Source of the DNA: Candidatus Woesearchaeota archaeon
Lineage (GTDB): Archaea; Nanobdellota; Nanobdellia; Woesearchaeales; JAHWIC01
Direction: 5' to 3'
Assembly: GCA_019322805.1 (NCBI GenBank)
Contig: JAHWIC010000028.1
Location: 1 to 16,051 of the forward strand
Length of the DNA: 16,051 nt
In this document: positions 1 through 7,165 of the stretch, piece by piece
Layout: each line of letters starts with the position of its first letter
Numbering within the stretch: position 1 is the first letter of the stretch
Notes under the pieces: generated by a model
What the model saw: only the letters and a program-made list of their open reading frames with translations
What the model was told of the DNA's origin: nothing
Database searches by the model: none
Made by a program: the position numbers and the translations under genes

Positions 1-3000
1 TGAGCCGCCTTCATATAAGTATGAGCGTGTATTATAAATTTTTTGCTTTAATGGAAATTTTTCCAGGTTATATCTCTCGCATTTTATGAGAACTTCATCC
101 TCTTTTGCCTTTACTGGAGTCATGAAATCAACAATAAGGTCATTCTTCTGGTCATAAAGCTCAAACTCAATCTCAAGCATTTCTCTTGCTTCTTTTTTCT
201 TATTGTTGATAAAGAAACATACATCCAGCTCATTATCAACAGAGTAATCCTTATCAGCTGCACCCATTGAGAAATCAGGTATGTTTAATGGAATTGAGAC
301 TTGGGCTGAATCAACAACCATTCCTGAGGTTTCTGCGTTTAGTTGTATATCAATTGAATCCTGGGCATATGATTGTTCCTTTCTTCTGCCTGTTAATGAA
401 TATAGCTCTGAGCTTAGCTCTAGAATAATTATCTTTTTTTCATCAGGCTTTAAGGAGCCTATAGAAATGTCCTCTGCTCTCCATCCCTCGCTTATATCTG
501 CTGTTACAGTTACATCGGATACAGTCTCACCTTTGTTCTCAACAACTGCCTGGAGCGGGAAAAGATTATCGTTTATATCAACTGCGCCTGGCGGATTAAC
601 TATCTCAACCCTGATTTCTTTTCTTGGACCTCCTCCAAGAACCGGCTCTTTTCCAGGAGAAGGCATTACAATCGGTTCAGAAACATTGGCTTTGGTTCTG
701 CCTTTACCAGGTTTAGGCTTTATGCAGCCTTCATCAATATAGCCATCGCAGTTATCATCAAGAGCGTTATCACAAACTTCATCTACTGGTTCTATACTGC
801 CAATACACTCACCCCATTCTCCAATATCGCATGTTTGTGCTCCATAAGTGCATGCTCCAATATCAGAGCTTCCGCATGATTTTGTAAGGCCTTCGTCAAC
901 CAGGCCATTGCAGTCATTATCCAAACCATCGCATGACTCAGCTGTTGGCTCTGTTCTGTCTAGACAAGGACCCCAAGCATTATTCTCGCATACCTGGTAG
1001 CCTGCAGCGCATTCACCAACATCAGTTCCGCATTGCTGCGTTTGGCCATCAGCGCACTCGCAGGTAACCCCATTATCCACAAAACTATCGCAGTTATTAT
1101 CAAGTCCATCACATACCTCCTGGGATGAGGCAACAGCACCTGCACATTCGAGCCACTGGCCATTTAAGCATGTCTGCATTCCAGCAACGCATTCTCCTAT
1201 ATTTGTTCCGCAGGCCTGGGTAAGCTCTTCATCAATCTCTCCATCGCAGTCATCATCAAGGTTGTTGCATATTTCATCTGAAGAGGCTGCCTCGCCAACG
1301 CATTCTCCCCAGTCACCAGCGGAGCATGCTTTTATTCCGTACGAGCAGACACCAACATCTGTTTCACCGCAAAGCTCTGTAAGCTCTTCATCAACTAATC
1401 CATCACAGTCATCATCAATATTATTGCAGGATTCAATCGCATTTGGATTGATTAAAGAATTATTATCATCACAATCAAAGCCATTGCAGAGAATATCTGC
1501 AAATCCATCTTCATCAAGGTCTGGGCAAGGCATATCTGTGCCATTACAATGGCCTAATGTATCGCCATGAGCTTCATGCGCAGGCCATGCATTAATGCTG
1601 ATTTTAATAGTACGTCTATTTTCCGGATTTCCAGGAGGAACATGGCAGATCTCAATCTTTTTGTCTTCCTCGCAATCACTCCATTTGCCATTTGAGCATG
1701 TTTGTGTGTCATTAGCTCCGCATTCCTTTGTAAGAGACTCATCAACAATGCCATCGCAGTCATTATCTACAGCATCACAAACCTCAAACGCCGGGTTAAC
1801 AGCTCCTTCACAAACACTCCATTCACCTGCTGCACAGGTTTGAGTGCCTTTTTCACATGCTCCCAGGAAATAATCTCCGCATTCTCTTGTAATATCTTCA
1901 TCAATCTCTCCATCACAGTCATTATCAAGAGCATCACATAATTCATCACCAGGCTCAATGATTTGTTCACAATCACCCCATCTTCCTAAAAAGCATTCCT
2001 GGATTCCTGATTCGCATACACCAACATCAGAGCCGCAAGGTCTTTCCTCACCTTCTTCACACTCGCATTCAAGCTCGTCTATATCACCATTACAGTCATT
2101 ATCAAGGCCATCACAGACTTCTTCAGAAGGTCCGATATAATTGCCAGCGCACTCTAACCATTCTCCGCCAGAGCATGTTTGAGTTCCAGTAACACATATA
2201 CCTTCATTTGTTCCGCAAGTCTGCAAGAGATTTTCGTCAACCAAGCCATCGCAATCATTGTCTATACTGTCACAGACTTCTTCATCAGGCTCAACACTTC
2301 CCTGGCATTTGCCCCAATTTCCTGCAATACATTCCTCAGCCCCATATTCGCATGAACCTATATCTGTTTCTCCGCACTGCCTAGTAAGCTCTTCATCAAT
2401 AAGGCCATCTTCATCATTATCAATTCCATCACAGAGTTCTCCTTCAAGCAATGGCTCTTCAAATCTGACATTTAGTTTTTTGACTTTAGAGTTATATATC
2501 TCTGAGTAAGGGTTCTGAGGGTCAAGGCTGTAGTCAATATGCATTACCTGAGCGCTTATCTTCTTGCTGTAAGAAGCACCATCCCTATAGAAATTTGAAT
2601 AAAAGATAGAGTCCCAGGAATCTCTCATTGGAGCAAGCTCAATAAAATTGCAGCATTTCTCAGAACCATAGCACTCGATTGTGGTTGATTTGTCGTCTAC
2701 TGAATATGTTTCCCATTTAGTGCACAAATGCTCTTCATCAACATCCCAGTTAAATTCGGTATTCTCTACAGTAATGTCAACAGCTCCATCAATTGTTTCT
2801 ACACCATTATCATCAGGGTCAAAGTTTGTTCCTGACTTGAATTCAAGCTCTATGCCTATTTCTTTATCAGACTTTGCAGCAAAGCCGGTTATTGATGCAA
2901 TTTTCTTAAAGAAACTAATTACAGGCTCTAACAGGTTTTTGTCTTTTTCCTGAGCGGCTGATACAGTGGAAAGTAATAAGAAAAAACAAAGAAATAAGGT

Positions 3001-3027
3001 AGCAAGCTTAATCGTTAAATTCTTCAT
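1..3027 (-). CDS. Large secreted Cys/Asp-rich MopE-repeat protein (C-terminus beyond window edge)
   Basis: Read on the minus strand from ATG at 3027, this frame stays open for 1009 codons and runs off the left edge, so the C-terminus is missing. It starts with a signal peptide (MKNLTIKLATLFLCFFLLLS, then TVSA). From residue 199 to about 770 there are ten copies of the MopE-like motif CDxxDNDCDGxIDE, with the first residue at 199, 252, 305, 364, 417, 534, 587, 639, 699 and 752. The period is about 53 residues. Each motif is followed by a six-Cys-like stretch of the type CG..GxC..GxQ.C..G.W..C. A His/Cys motif starting CHVPPGNP lies at residue 461, ending with AHEAHGD and G.C about 30 residues later. 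From about residue 800 there is a beta-sandwich-like region resembling CARDB/COG1361 repeats. The Asp loops suggest calcium or metal binding, and the Cys pattern suggests disulfides. A cell-surface protein is likely; its function is unknown. The first repeat has E in place of the second Cys (CDGIDNDEDG). Confidence 0.85.
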   Translation of the reverse strand, partial: MKNLTIKLATLFLCFFLLLSTVSAAQEKDKNLLEPVISFFKKIASITGFAAKSDKEIGIELEFKSGTNFDPDDNGVETIDGAVDITVENTEFNWDVDEEHLCTKWETYSVDDKSTTIECYGSEKCCNFIELAPMRDSWDSIFYSNFYRDGASYSKKISAQVMHIDYSLDPQNPYSEIYNSKVKKLNVRFEEPLLEGELCDGIDNDEDGLIDEELTRQCGETDIGSCEYGAEECIAGNWGKCQGSVEPDEEVCDSIDNDCDGLVDENLLQTCGTNEGICVTGTQTCSGGEWLECAGNYIGPSEEVCDGLDNDCNGDIDELECECEEGEERPCGSDVGVCESGIQECFLGRWGDCEQIIEPGDELCDALDNDCDGEIDEDITRECGDYFLGACEKGTQTCAAGEWSVCEGAVNPAFEVCDAVDNDCDGIVDESLTKECGANDTQTCSNGKWSDCEEDKKIEICHVPPGNPENRRTIKISINAWPAHEAHGDTLGHCNGTDMPCPDLDEDGFADILCNGFDCDDNNSLINPNAIESCNNIDDDCDGLVDEELTELCGETDVGVCSYGIKACSAGDWGECVGEAASSDEICNNLDDDCDGEIDEELTQACGTNIGECVAGMQTCLNGQWLECAGAVASSQEVCDGLDNNCDSFVDNGVTCECADGQTQQCGTDVGECAAGYQVCENNAWGPCLDRTEPTAESCDGLDNDCNGLVDEGLTKSCGSSDIGACTYGAQTCDIGEWGECIGSIEPVDEVCDNALDDNCDGYIDEGCIKPKPGKGRTKANVSEPIVMPSPGKEPVLGGGPRKEIRVEIVNPPGAVDINDNLFPLQAVVENKGETVSDVTVTADISEGWRAEDISIGSLKPDEKKIIILELSSELYSLTGRRKEQSYAQDSIDIQLNAETSGMVVDSAQVSIPLNIPDFSMGAADKDYSVDNELDVCFFINNKKKEAREMLEIEFELYDQKNDLIVDFMTPVKAKEDEVLIKCERYNLEKFPLKQKIYNTRSYLYEGGS

Positions 3028-3054
3028 CTTTTATTGATTTATTCGGTTATTTTG

Positions 3055-3062
3055 TATATAAA
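3055..3062 (-). promoter_or_regulatory. TATA box for the MopE-repeat gene (near-palindromic, may fire both ways)
   Basis: TTTATATA on the minus strand is centred about 31 nt upstream of the ATG at 3027, which predicts a leader of only a few bases. The box reads TATATAAA on the plus strand, and a plus-strand start about 26 nt on would fall just before repeat copy A. Position and motif are seen; activity is inferred. Confidence 0.5.
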
Positions 3063-3088
3063 TTTTGCTTTTTTTGTTGATAAAAGGA

Positions 3089-3277
3089 AATCAATAGAAA
3101 AAAATCAATAGTTTTAAATCAACAAAGACGATCATTAAAAAAATAAATCTGATTTTTGCTTTATTCATCTCATTAAAGCAAAAATCATCCGCCGTCATTT
3201 CTTTATACTCTGACTTAAAGGAAAGAAAGCGGATGAAAATTCCTTTAACCTGCGACATAAAGGAATTTTCGGATTTA
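3089..3277 (+). repeat. Four-way-junction intergenic element, copy A
   Basis: This noncoding element has an AT-rich head (AATCAAT repeats, 3089-3110) and then a cloverleaf. P1 is 3144-3150 with 3271-3277 (7 bp, one G.U). P2 is 3151-3162 with 3175-3186 (12 bp). P3 is 3187-3192 with 3229-3234 (6 bp, ATCCGC/GCGGAT) and has an inner stem 3198-3205 with 3216-3224 (one bulged G). P4 is 3235-3246 with 3259-3270 (12 bp, 12-nt loop). Each helix begins at the base after the previous one ends, so the junction has no unpaired bases. A downstream tail shared with copy C extends to about 3360 and includes CAACTAATTGTGAA at 3324-3337. The element lies between divergent promoters and upstream of the TATA box of the next gene, so it is not obviously that gene's leader. 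It could be a structured RNA, a terminator/insulator or a mobile repeat. Confidence 0.85.
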
Positions 3278-3396
3278 ATTGTTTTAAAATTTAAATTAAA
3301 GTGATAAAACGCAACCAAGCGCACAACTAATTGTGAAGTCTTTTCTTAAACCAAGTGATGAGTTTTATTGATTTAATTATTGTTTTAGTGATAAAA

Positions 3397-3405
3397 TATA
3401 TAAAT
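3397..3405 (+). promoter_or_regulatory. TATA box for the metallo-beta-lactamase-fold gene
   Basis: TATATAAAT is centred 26 nt upstream of the ATG at 3427, the standard archaeal spacing to a transcription start. The mRNA should therefore be leaderless, beginning at the ATG. This decides the start codon against the in-frame ATG at 3355, which lies upstream of the promoter. Confidence 0.65.
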
Positions 3406-3426
3406 GGCAATACAACTATACTTAAC

Positions 3427-4062
3427 ATGAAAATAACCTGGTTTGGTCATGCTAGTTTTCTTATAGAAGCAGACGGCAAAAATATTTACATAGACCCTTA
3501 CATGATAGAAGAATACGGGAAAAAAGCAGATATAATCCTAGTCAGCCATGGCCATTACGATCATTATTCAAGGGAAAAGATAACCCAGCTTAGGATGGAT
3601 TCAACAGAGATATTCTCTACACCAGAGGTTGCTGGCAGGGTTGACGGAACTAAGGCTGTAAAGCCAGGTGATAAGGAAGAATCCCAGGGAATAAAGATTG
3701 AGGTAGTTGAAGCTTATAGTGTAACAAGGACAACCCATCCAAAAGGGACTGCAGTTGGTTTTATAATAGAAGCTGAAAAACACAGGGTTTACTTTTCTGG
3801 AGATACAGATCTTATACCAGAGATGTCAAAGATAAAGGCAGACATTGCCCTGCTTCCTGTTTCTGGAACTTATGTTATGAATTACAGAGAAGCAGTTGAG
3901 GCTGTTAAGAAGATAAAGCCTAGGATTGCAATACCAATGCATTATGGCGCAGGAATTGCCGGTACAATTGAAGATGCTGAAGGATTTAAAGAGCAGGTAG
4001 AGTTTGAAACAGATACGATAGTAGAGCTTTTAAAAGAAGGGAAAGAGTTTGAGATTAAATAA
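3427..4062 (+). CDS. UPF0173-type metal-dependent hydrolase (metallo-beta-lactamase fold)
   Basis: This is a soluble 211-residue protein starting MKITWFGHASFLIE, the usual beginning of UPF0173/UlaG-like hydrolases. The metal site is complete: the H-x-H-x-D-H motif at residues 41-46 (SHGHYDH), H104 in RTTHPKG, D126 in FSGDTD and H172 in PMHYG. These residues would bind a two-metal centre (usually Zn or Mn), but the substrate in this family is generally unknown. The start at 3427 is chosen because family homologues begin there and because a TATA box sits exactly 26 nt upstream. The longer in-frame version from 3355 would add a hydrophobic stretch of 24 residues encoded by promoter and repeat sequence. 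The next gene starts within 15 nt, so the two are probably cotranscribed. Confidence 0.9.
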   Translation: MKITWFGHASFLIEADGKNIYIDPYMIEEYGKKADIILVSHGHYDHYSREKITQLRMDSTEIFSTPEVAGRVDGTKAVKPGDKEESQGIKIEVVEAYSVTRTTHPKGTAVGFIIEAEKHRVYFSGDTDLIPEMSKIKADIALLPVSGTYVMNYREAVEAVKKIKPRIAIPMHYGAGIAGTIEDAEGFKEQVEFETDTIVELLKEGKEFEIK

Positions 4063-4076
4063 TTGGGGGGATGAAT

Positions 4077-4670
4077 ATGGCAAAACTATTAGAGAATAAA
4101 CACTTTTTTGTTAAGGAACAAGTAAGGTTTCTAAGGCTTTCTAATCTTTATGAAGTGTTTGATGCGAACCAAAAGAAGATTGGAGAGGTAAGGGAGAAGA
4201 CAAGTCTGGTAAAAAAAGCAGTAAGGATATACAGGCTGGACTTCTATGATATTGATGGAAATCTTTTATTCTCAGCAAAGAAACCATTTGCATTTATCAA
4301 GCAGAAATTCTTTCTTTATGACAACAATAATCAGTTAATAGGGAATTATTACAAAAAGATTATTGCTGTAAGGCCTCAGTTCTTCATCTATGACAACCAA
4401 GGACAAGAGATTGGTCTGCTTAAAGGTGATTTCTTTGCATGGAACTTCCAGATCACAGGAAAGAATGGCGTTGTTGCAGGATACGTAAACAAAATATTCT
4501 CTGGAGCTCTAAGAGAGTTCTTCACATCAGCTGATTCATACCAGATAATGATACAGAACGACAAAACAATTGACAAAAGGCTGCTATTAGCTGCTCCATT
4601 TGTCGTTGATATGCTGATGAAAGAAGACCAGAACAAGAAAGGAGTTAGGCATTTTGGCGGGTTTAAGTAA
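4077..4670 (+). CDS. LURP-one-related / scramblase-like (tubby-fold) protein
   Basis: About 197 residues. The sequence alternates short beta-strand motifs of the form 'F.FYD.NGQ.IG': YEVFDANQKKIGEV, LDFYDIDGNLLFSAKK, FFLYDNNNQLIGNY and FFIYDNQGQEIGLL. It ends in a hydrophobic helix (LLLAAPFVVDMLM). This matches the LURP-one/phospholipid-scramblase-like family with the tubby C-terminal fold. Such proteins may bind membranes or lipids, but no enzyme activity can be assigned. A run of six G at 4065-4070 touches an ATG at 4071 and lies 6 nt before the ATG at 4077. The second spacing suits a ribosome binding site better, so I use 4077; 4071 adds only Met-Asn. It follows the hydrolase gene closely (same transcript likely) and ends at a hairpin with a T-run. 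Confidence 0.75.
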   Translation: MAKLLENKHFFVKEQVRFLRLSNLYEVFDANQKKIGEVREKTSLVKKAVRIYRLDFYDIDGNLLFSAKKPFAFIKQKFFLYDNNNQLIGNYYKKIIAVRPQFFIYDNQGQEIGLLKGDFFAWNFQITGKNGVVAGYVNKIFSGALREFFTSADSYQIMIQNDKTIDKRLLLAAPFVVDMLMKEDQNKKGVRHFGGFK

Positions 4671-4672
4671 TA

Positions 4673-4724
4673 AAAAATCCCAAGGGAGCAGAGCTCCGTA
4701 GTATTCAATATAGTTGGGATTTTT
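4673..4724. terminator. Bidirectional terminator-like hairpin between convergent genes
   Basis: AAAAATCCCAA (4673-4683) pairs perfectly with TTGGGATTTTT (4714-4724), an 11-bp stem. A small inner hairpin GGAGC-AGA-GCTCC sits inside it. Read from either strand, the 3' arm ends in five or six T. This suits termination of both the plus-strand gene ending at 4670 and thrS coming from the right. Confidence 0.6.
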
Positions 4725-4726
4725 AG

Positions 4727-4774
4727 TCCTAATTGGCTCTATGCAGGGTATTGGAATATACGACCCAATTAGGA
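4727..4774. repeat. Second inverted repeat at the thrS 3' end
   Basis: TCCTAATTGG (4727-4736) pairs perfectly with CCAATTAGGA (4765-4774), a 10-bp stem around a 28-nt loop. It begins one base beyond the thrS stop codon and lies two bases from the first hairpin. It could protect the thrS mRNA 3' end or assist termination. Confidence 0.55.
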
Positions 4775-4775
4775 A

Positions 4776-6647
4776 TCAACCCACAAAAACAGGCCTTTTG
4801 CTTAACAAGTTTGGCAAAGGCAATTTTCTGAATGGCAGATCTTTTGTTTTTTCTTTAATCAGCTTAATTAAATTAGCCTTAGTCATCTTTTCTTCTTTTC
4901 CTGTTGCGCGGTTTCTCACAACAAGCTGATTTGCTTTAGCTTCTTTATCGCCAACTACTAGAATAAACGGAATCCATTCCTTCTCCGCATTTCTTATTCG
5001 TTTTCCAATACTCTCTTCATTATCGTCTACATCAACCCTTATATCATTGCCTGCAATTTCATCAGCGAGTTTCTTTGCAAAGCCAAGATGATTCTGTGCA
5101 GAGACTGGAATTATCCTAACCTGAGTTGGGCTTAGCCATAACGGAAGCATTGGTGTTTTTCCAGCTTTCATATCAAATGCAGCTTTCTCCAGTAAAGCAT
5201 ACATAACACGCTCAACTGCTCCGCTGGGAGAGCAGTGCATAATCAAAGGATGTTTTAGTTTTCCATCCTTATCCATAAATTTAATGTCATATCTTTCTGC
5301 GTTCTCTATGTCAATCTGGTCTGTTGATAACGCAGATGCTTTATCAAGTGTATCGACAAAATTCAGTTCATACTTCAGTACAAAATAGAATATGCGCTCA
5401 TCCCACATCTCAAGCAAAACAGGCTTCCCGAATTTCTTAACCATGCTAAGCAGATAATCTTTGTTATCTTTAAAGAATTTCTTTGTTGTCCTTAAAGCAA
5501 GCTCTACATCTCCTTTTTTGATGCCTGCTCCATTAAGCGTGTCCAAGCATAAATTAAATCTTATTTTGTATTCATCCATTGCCTGCTTCATATCTGCAAC
5601 TATTGCATGAACATCAGGCATTGTAAATGCTCGAAGCCTTCTAAGACCAGTTAATTCTCCTGACTGCTCTTTTCTAAATGAATACCTTGTTAATTCATAT
5701 ATCTTAAATGGAAGATTTTTATAGCTTAAGGTAGCATCATGGGCCATTAAGAATTGCCCAAAGCATGCTGAAAATCTTAAGAAGAAAGATTTTTTGTCAG
5801 ACTCGATCTGATACTGCCTGGCAGGAAACCTTGCCAAATATTTTGAAAGTGTTGGATGCTGCATATCATACATTATCGGTGTCTCAACCTCAATTCCGCC
5901 ATAATCAATTACCTTATCTGTAACATATTCCTCAACTAATTTTTTGATTAAGCTTCCTTTAGGATAATAGCGCAAATTGCCAGAGTCAGAAGCAGGCTCA
6001 TAATCAACTAATTCAAGTTTTTTCATTATAGCAACATGAGCTGGCTCTTCCTTGACTATGCGAGACTTTTCTTTTTCGTAGAACGCAAATTTCTTAAGCC
6101 TTTCATGCCCTTTATAATCAAACTTGCCAACATCATGAATCTTGCCGTCAGTATCCAGGATATGCCAATATGAGGTTAGTTTGCGTTCTTTTTTCAAAGA
6201 CTCTGTCTCTTCTTCTTTAGCTGCTGCAGCTTCATGCGAAAATTCTCTTGACAACTCTGCTAAAGGATGGCCCTTGCATGCAACTGTAAAAGATTTATAC
6301 CATCCAAAAGGAGATTTTATAACCTCAAAATTCTTTTTCAGCTCTTTCTCAGCTTCATCAAGCACCTGAATTGCGGTCTTTGGATTAGAAGGCTCATTTG
6401 TAAGATGAACATAAGGGTAAAGAACAATTTTATCGCTTTTAACCTGCGATGCAATATCCTTTATTTCTTTAACTAATCTTTTTGCAACTGCGCTTGGATT
6501 TTTTTCGTCGCGCTTTTCAACAGAAGACAAAACAACAAGGCATTCCTTTACCTCTTTCTCTGCTTTCTCTACTTTAGGAGCATCCTTTATTGCCTGCTTT
6601 GTTGGTGCAAACTTAATATAGTCTGAATGTAATGTTAGTATTTTCAT
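4776..6647 (-). CDS. thrS: Threonyl-tRNA synthetase, archaeal type
   Basis: This enzyme charges tRNA-Thr with threonine in the cytoplasm. At 623 residues it is the usual length for archaeal ThrRS. Residues 1-140 form the archaeal editing domain that hydrolyses Ser-tRNA-Thr. Visible motifs are HSDYI (7), SVEKRDEKNP (42), YPYVHLT with H81, SPFGWYKSF with K118, and CKGHPLAELS (124). The class II catalytic core (about 220-505) has the zinc ligands C295 (SACFGQF), H347 (PDVHAI) and H471 (IMHCSPSG), motif 2 around RYSFRKEQSGELTGLRRLRA (321-340), and motif 3 GAVERVMYALLE (477). Residues 505-623 are the anticodon-binding domain (VRIIPVS, GKRIRNAEKEWIPFILVVGDKE). A TATA box 26 nt upstream implies a leaderless mRNA. 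The bacterial TGS/editing arrangement is absent. Confidence 0.97.
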   Translation of the reverse strand: MKILTLHSDYIKFAPTKQAIKDAPKVEKAEKEVKECLVVLSSVEKRDEKNPSAVAKRLVKEIKDIASQVKSDKIVLYPYVHLTNEPSNPKTAIQVLDEAEKELKKNFEVIKSPFGWYKSFTVACKGHPLAELSREFSHEAAAAKEEETESLKKERKLTSYWHILDTDGKIHDVGKFDYKGHERLKKFAFYEKEKSRIVKEEPAHVAIMKKLELVDYEPASDSGNLRYYPKGSLIKKLVEEYVTDKVIDYGGIEVETPIMYDMQHPTLSKYLARFPARQYQIESDKKSFFLRFSACFGQFLMAHDATLSYKNLPFKIYELTRYSFRKEQSGELTGLRRLRAFTMPDVHAIVADMKQAMDEYKIRFNLCLDTLNGAGIKKGDVELALRTTKKFFKDNKDYLLSMVKKFGKPVLLEMWDERIFYFVLKYELNFVDTLDKASALSTDQIDIENAERYDIKFMDKDGKLKHPLIMHCSPSGAVERVMYALLEKAAFDMKAGKTPMLPLWLSPTQVRIIPVSAQNHLGFAKKLADEIAGNDIRVDVDDNEESIGKRIRNAEKEWIPFILVVGDKEAKANQLVVRNRATGKEEKMTKANLIKLIKEKTKDLPFRKLPLPNLLSKRPVFVG

Positions 6648-6669
6648 AAGAGGAGTAATTTAATAGATG

Positions 6670-6677
6670 TTTATAAA
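6670..6677 (-). promoter_or_regulatory. TATA box for thrS (palindromic)
   Basis: TTTATAAA is centred 26-27 nt upstream of the thrS ATG, predicting a leaderless transcript. The box is a perfect palindrome, so it could also direct plus-strand transcription starting near 6700, where repeat copy B begins. Confidence 0.6.
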
Positions 6678-6698
6678 GTTTGTTGTCAATAAAAAAAT

Positions 6699-6849
6699 AA
6701 TCAATTTAAAAAATCAATAGAAAGAAAATAATAATTCTGAGTTTTGCCTTAAGTCTACTATAAAGCAAAACTCATCTACACTGTTTCTTAAGAACCAGAA
6801 TAAGATGAAAATTCCTTTTAAGTGGTTGTGAAAGGAATTTTCATAATTA
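6699..6849 (+). repeat. Four-way-junction intergenic element, copy B
   Basis: The head at 6699-6719 is identical over 21 nt to the head of copy C. P1 is 6732-6738 with 6843-6849 (one C.T mismatch). P2 is 6739-6751 with 6761-6773 (9 bp GAGTTTTGC/GCAAAACTC, one mismatch, then 3 bp). P3 is 6774-6777 with 6803-6806 (ATCT/AGAT). P4 is 6807-6818 with 6831-6842 (12 bp, 12-nt loop), identical in stem to copies A and C. The junction again has no spare bases. Against the other copies, B has swapped pairs in P1 (A-T to T-A), P2 (T-A to G-C) and P3 (C-G to T-A). A T7 run follows at 6851-6857, which together with P4 resembles a terminator. The element lies between thrS and the AbrB-like gene. Confidence 0.85.
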
Positions 6850-6902
6850 ATTTTTTTCCTAGTGATAAGGATCAATGATAAATAATATTCTTAACCGAAA
6901 TC

Positions 6903-6910
6903 TTTAAATA
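6903..6910 (+). promoter_or_regulatory. BRE/TATA promoter of the AbrB-VWA-MoxR operon
   Basis: TTTAAATA is preceded by CCGAAATC, a purine/A-rich BRE-like element. A start about 26 nt on, near 6933, gives a leader of about 25 nt before the ATG at 6958. Confidence 0.6.
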
Positions 6911-6913
6911 CTC

Positions 6914-6955
6914 AATTATTAAATTTAAGAGTAATAGTAAAATTATTAGATTTAA
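6914..6955 (+). promoter_or_regulatory. Direct repeat in the operon leader, possible operator
   Basis: AATTATTAAATTTAA (6914-6928) recurs as AATTATTAGATTTAA (6941-6955), with one mismatch and 27 nt start to start. The pair flanks the predicted transcription start, just before a gene for a DNA-binding AbrB-like protein. That placement fits autoregulation. The repeat is seen directly; its function is inferred, and AT-richness lowers its weight. Confidence 0.35.
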
Positions 6956-6957
6956 TA

Positions 6958-7164
6958 ATGAAAAAAGAAGTTAAATTCATTGGAAAGGCCAGGATTACAA
7001 AACAGGGCCAGGTAACTCTTCCTTATGAAGGCAGAAAGGACCTCAACATCAACCTAGAGTCAGAGGTATATTGGTATGAAGTCAATAACTGCCTCGTAGT
7101 TGTTAAGGATCTCGTCAATCAAAAGAATATAATGAGTATGGTTAATAACAAGAAAAAGAGGTAA
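6958..7164 (+). CDS. SpoVT/AbrB-like DNA-binding regulator
   Basis: A 68-residue protein whose core (residues 9-50: KARITKQGQVTLPYEGRKDL, then a beta-rich part ending CLVVVKD) matches the swapped-hairpin AbrB fold, with the typical 'kitkkGQVTLP' DNA-binding strand. Such proteins act as dimers, either as transcription regulators or as antitoxins. No toxin gene lies next to it. It is the first gene of the VWA/MoxR cluster and ends one base before the next ATG, so a role as local or autogenous regulator is plausible. The basic tail (NNKKKR) overlaps the ribosome binding site of the next gene (GAGGT at 7158-7162). The start at 6958 is supported by the promoter position. Confidence 0.75.
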   Translation: MKKEVKFIGKARITKQGQVTLPYEGRKDLNINLESEVYWYEVNNCLVVVKDLVNQKNIMSMVNNKKKR

Positions 7165-7165
7165 A

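Noticed and set aside
281..2953. Several plus-strand open frames of 60-150 codons
   Set aside because: They lie antisense to the repeat-rich minus-strand gene, have no start signals, and their Ser/Pro-rich products are the shadow of its Asp/Cys-rich repeats. The minus frame is open throughout and encodes a signal peptide and ordered repeats.
3355..3426. Upstream extension of the hydrolase gene from ATG at 3355
   Set aside because: It covers the TATA box at 3397-3405 and encodes residues not found at the start of this family. The ATG at 3427 fits both the promoter spacing and the family N-terminus.
6958..7164. Toxin-antitoxin pair led by the AbrB-like protein
   Set aside because: AbrB-type antitoxins are usually followed by a small PIN or MazF-like toxin. 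Here the next gene is a 613-residue VWA membrane protein, so a regulator role is preferred.
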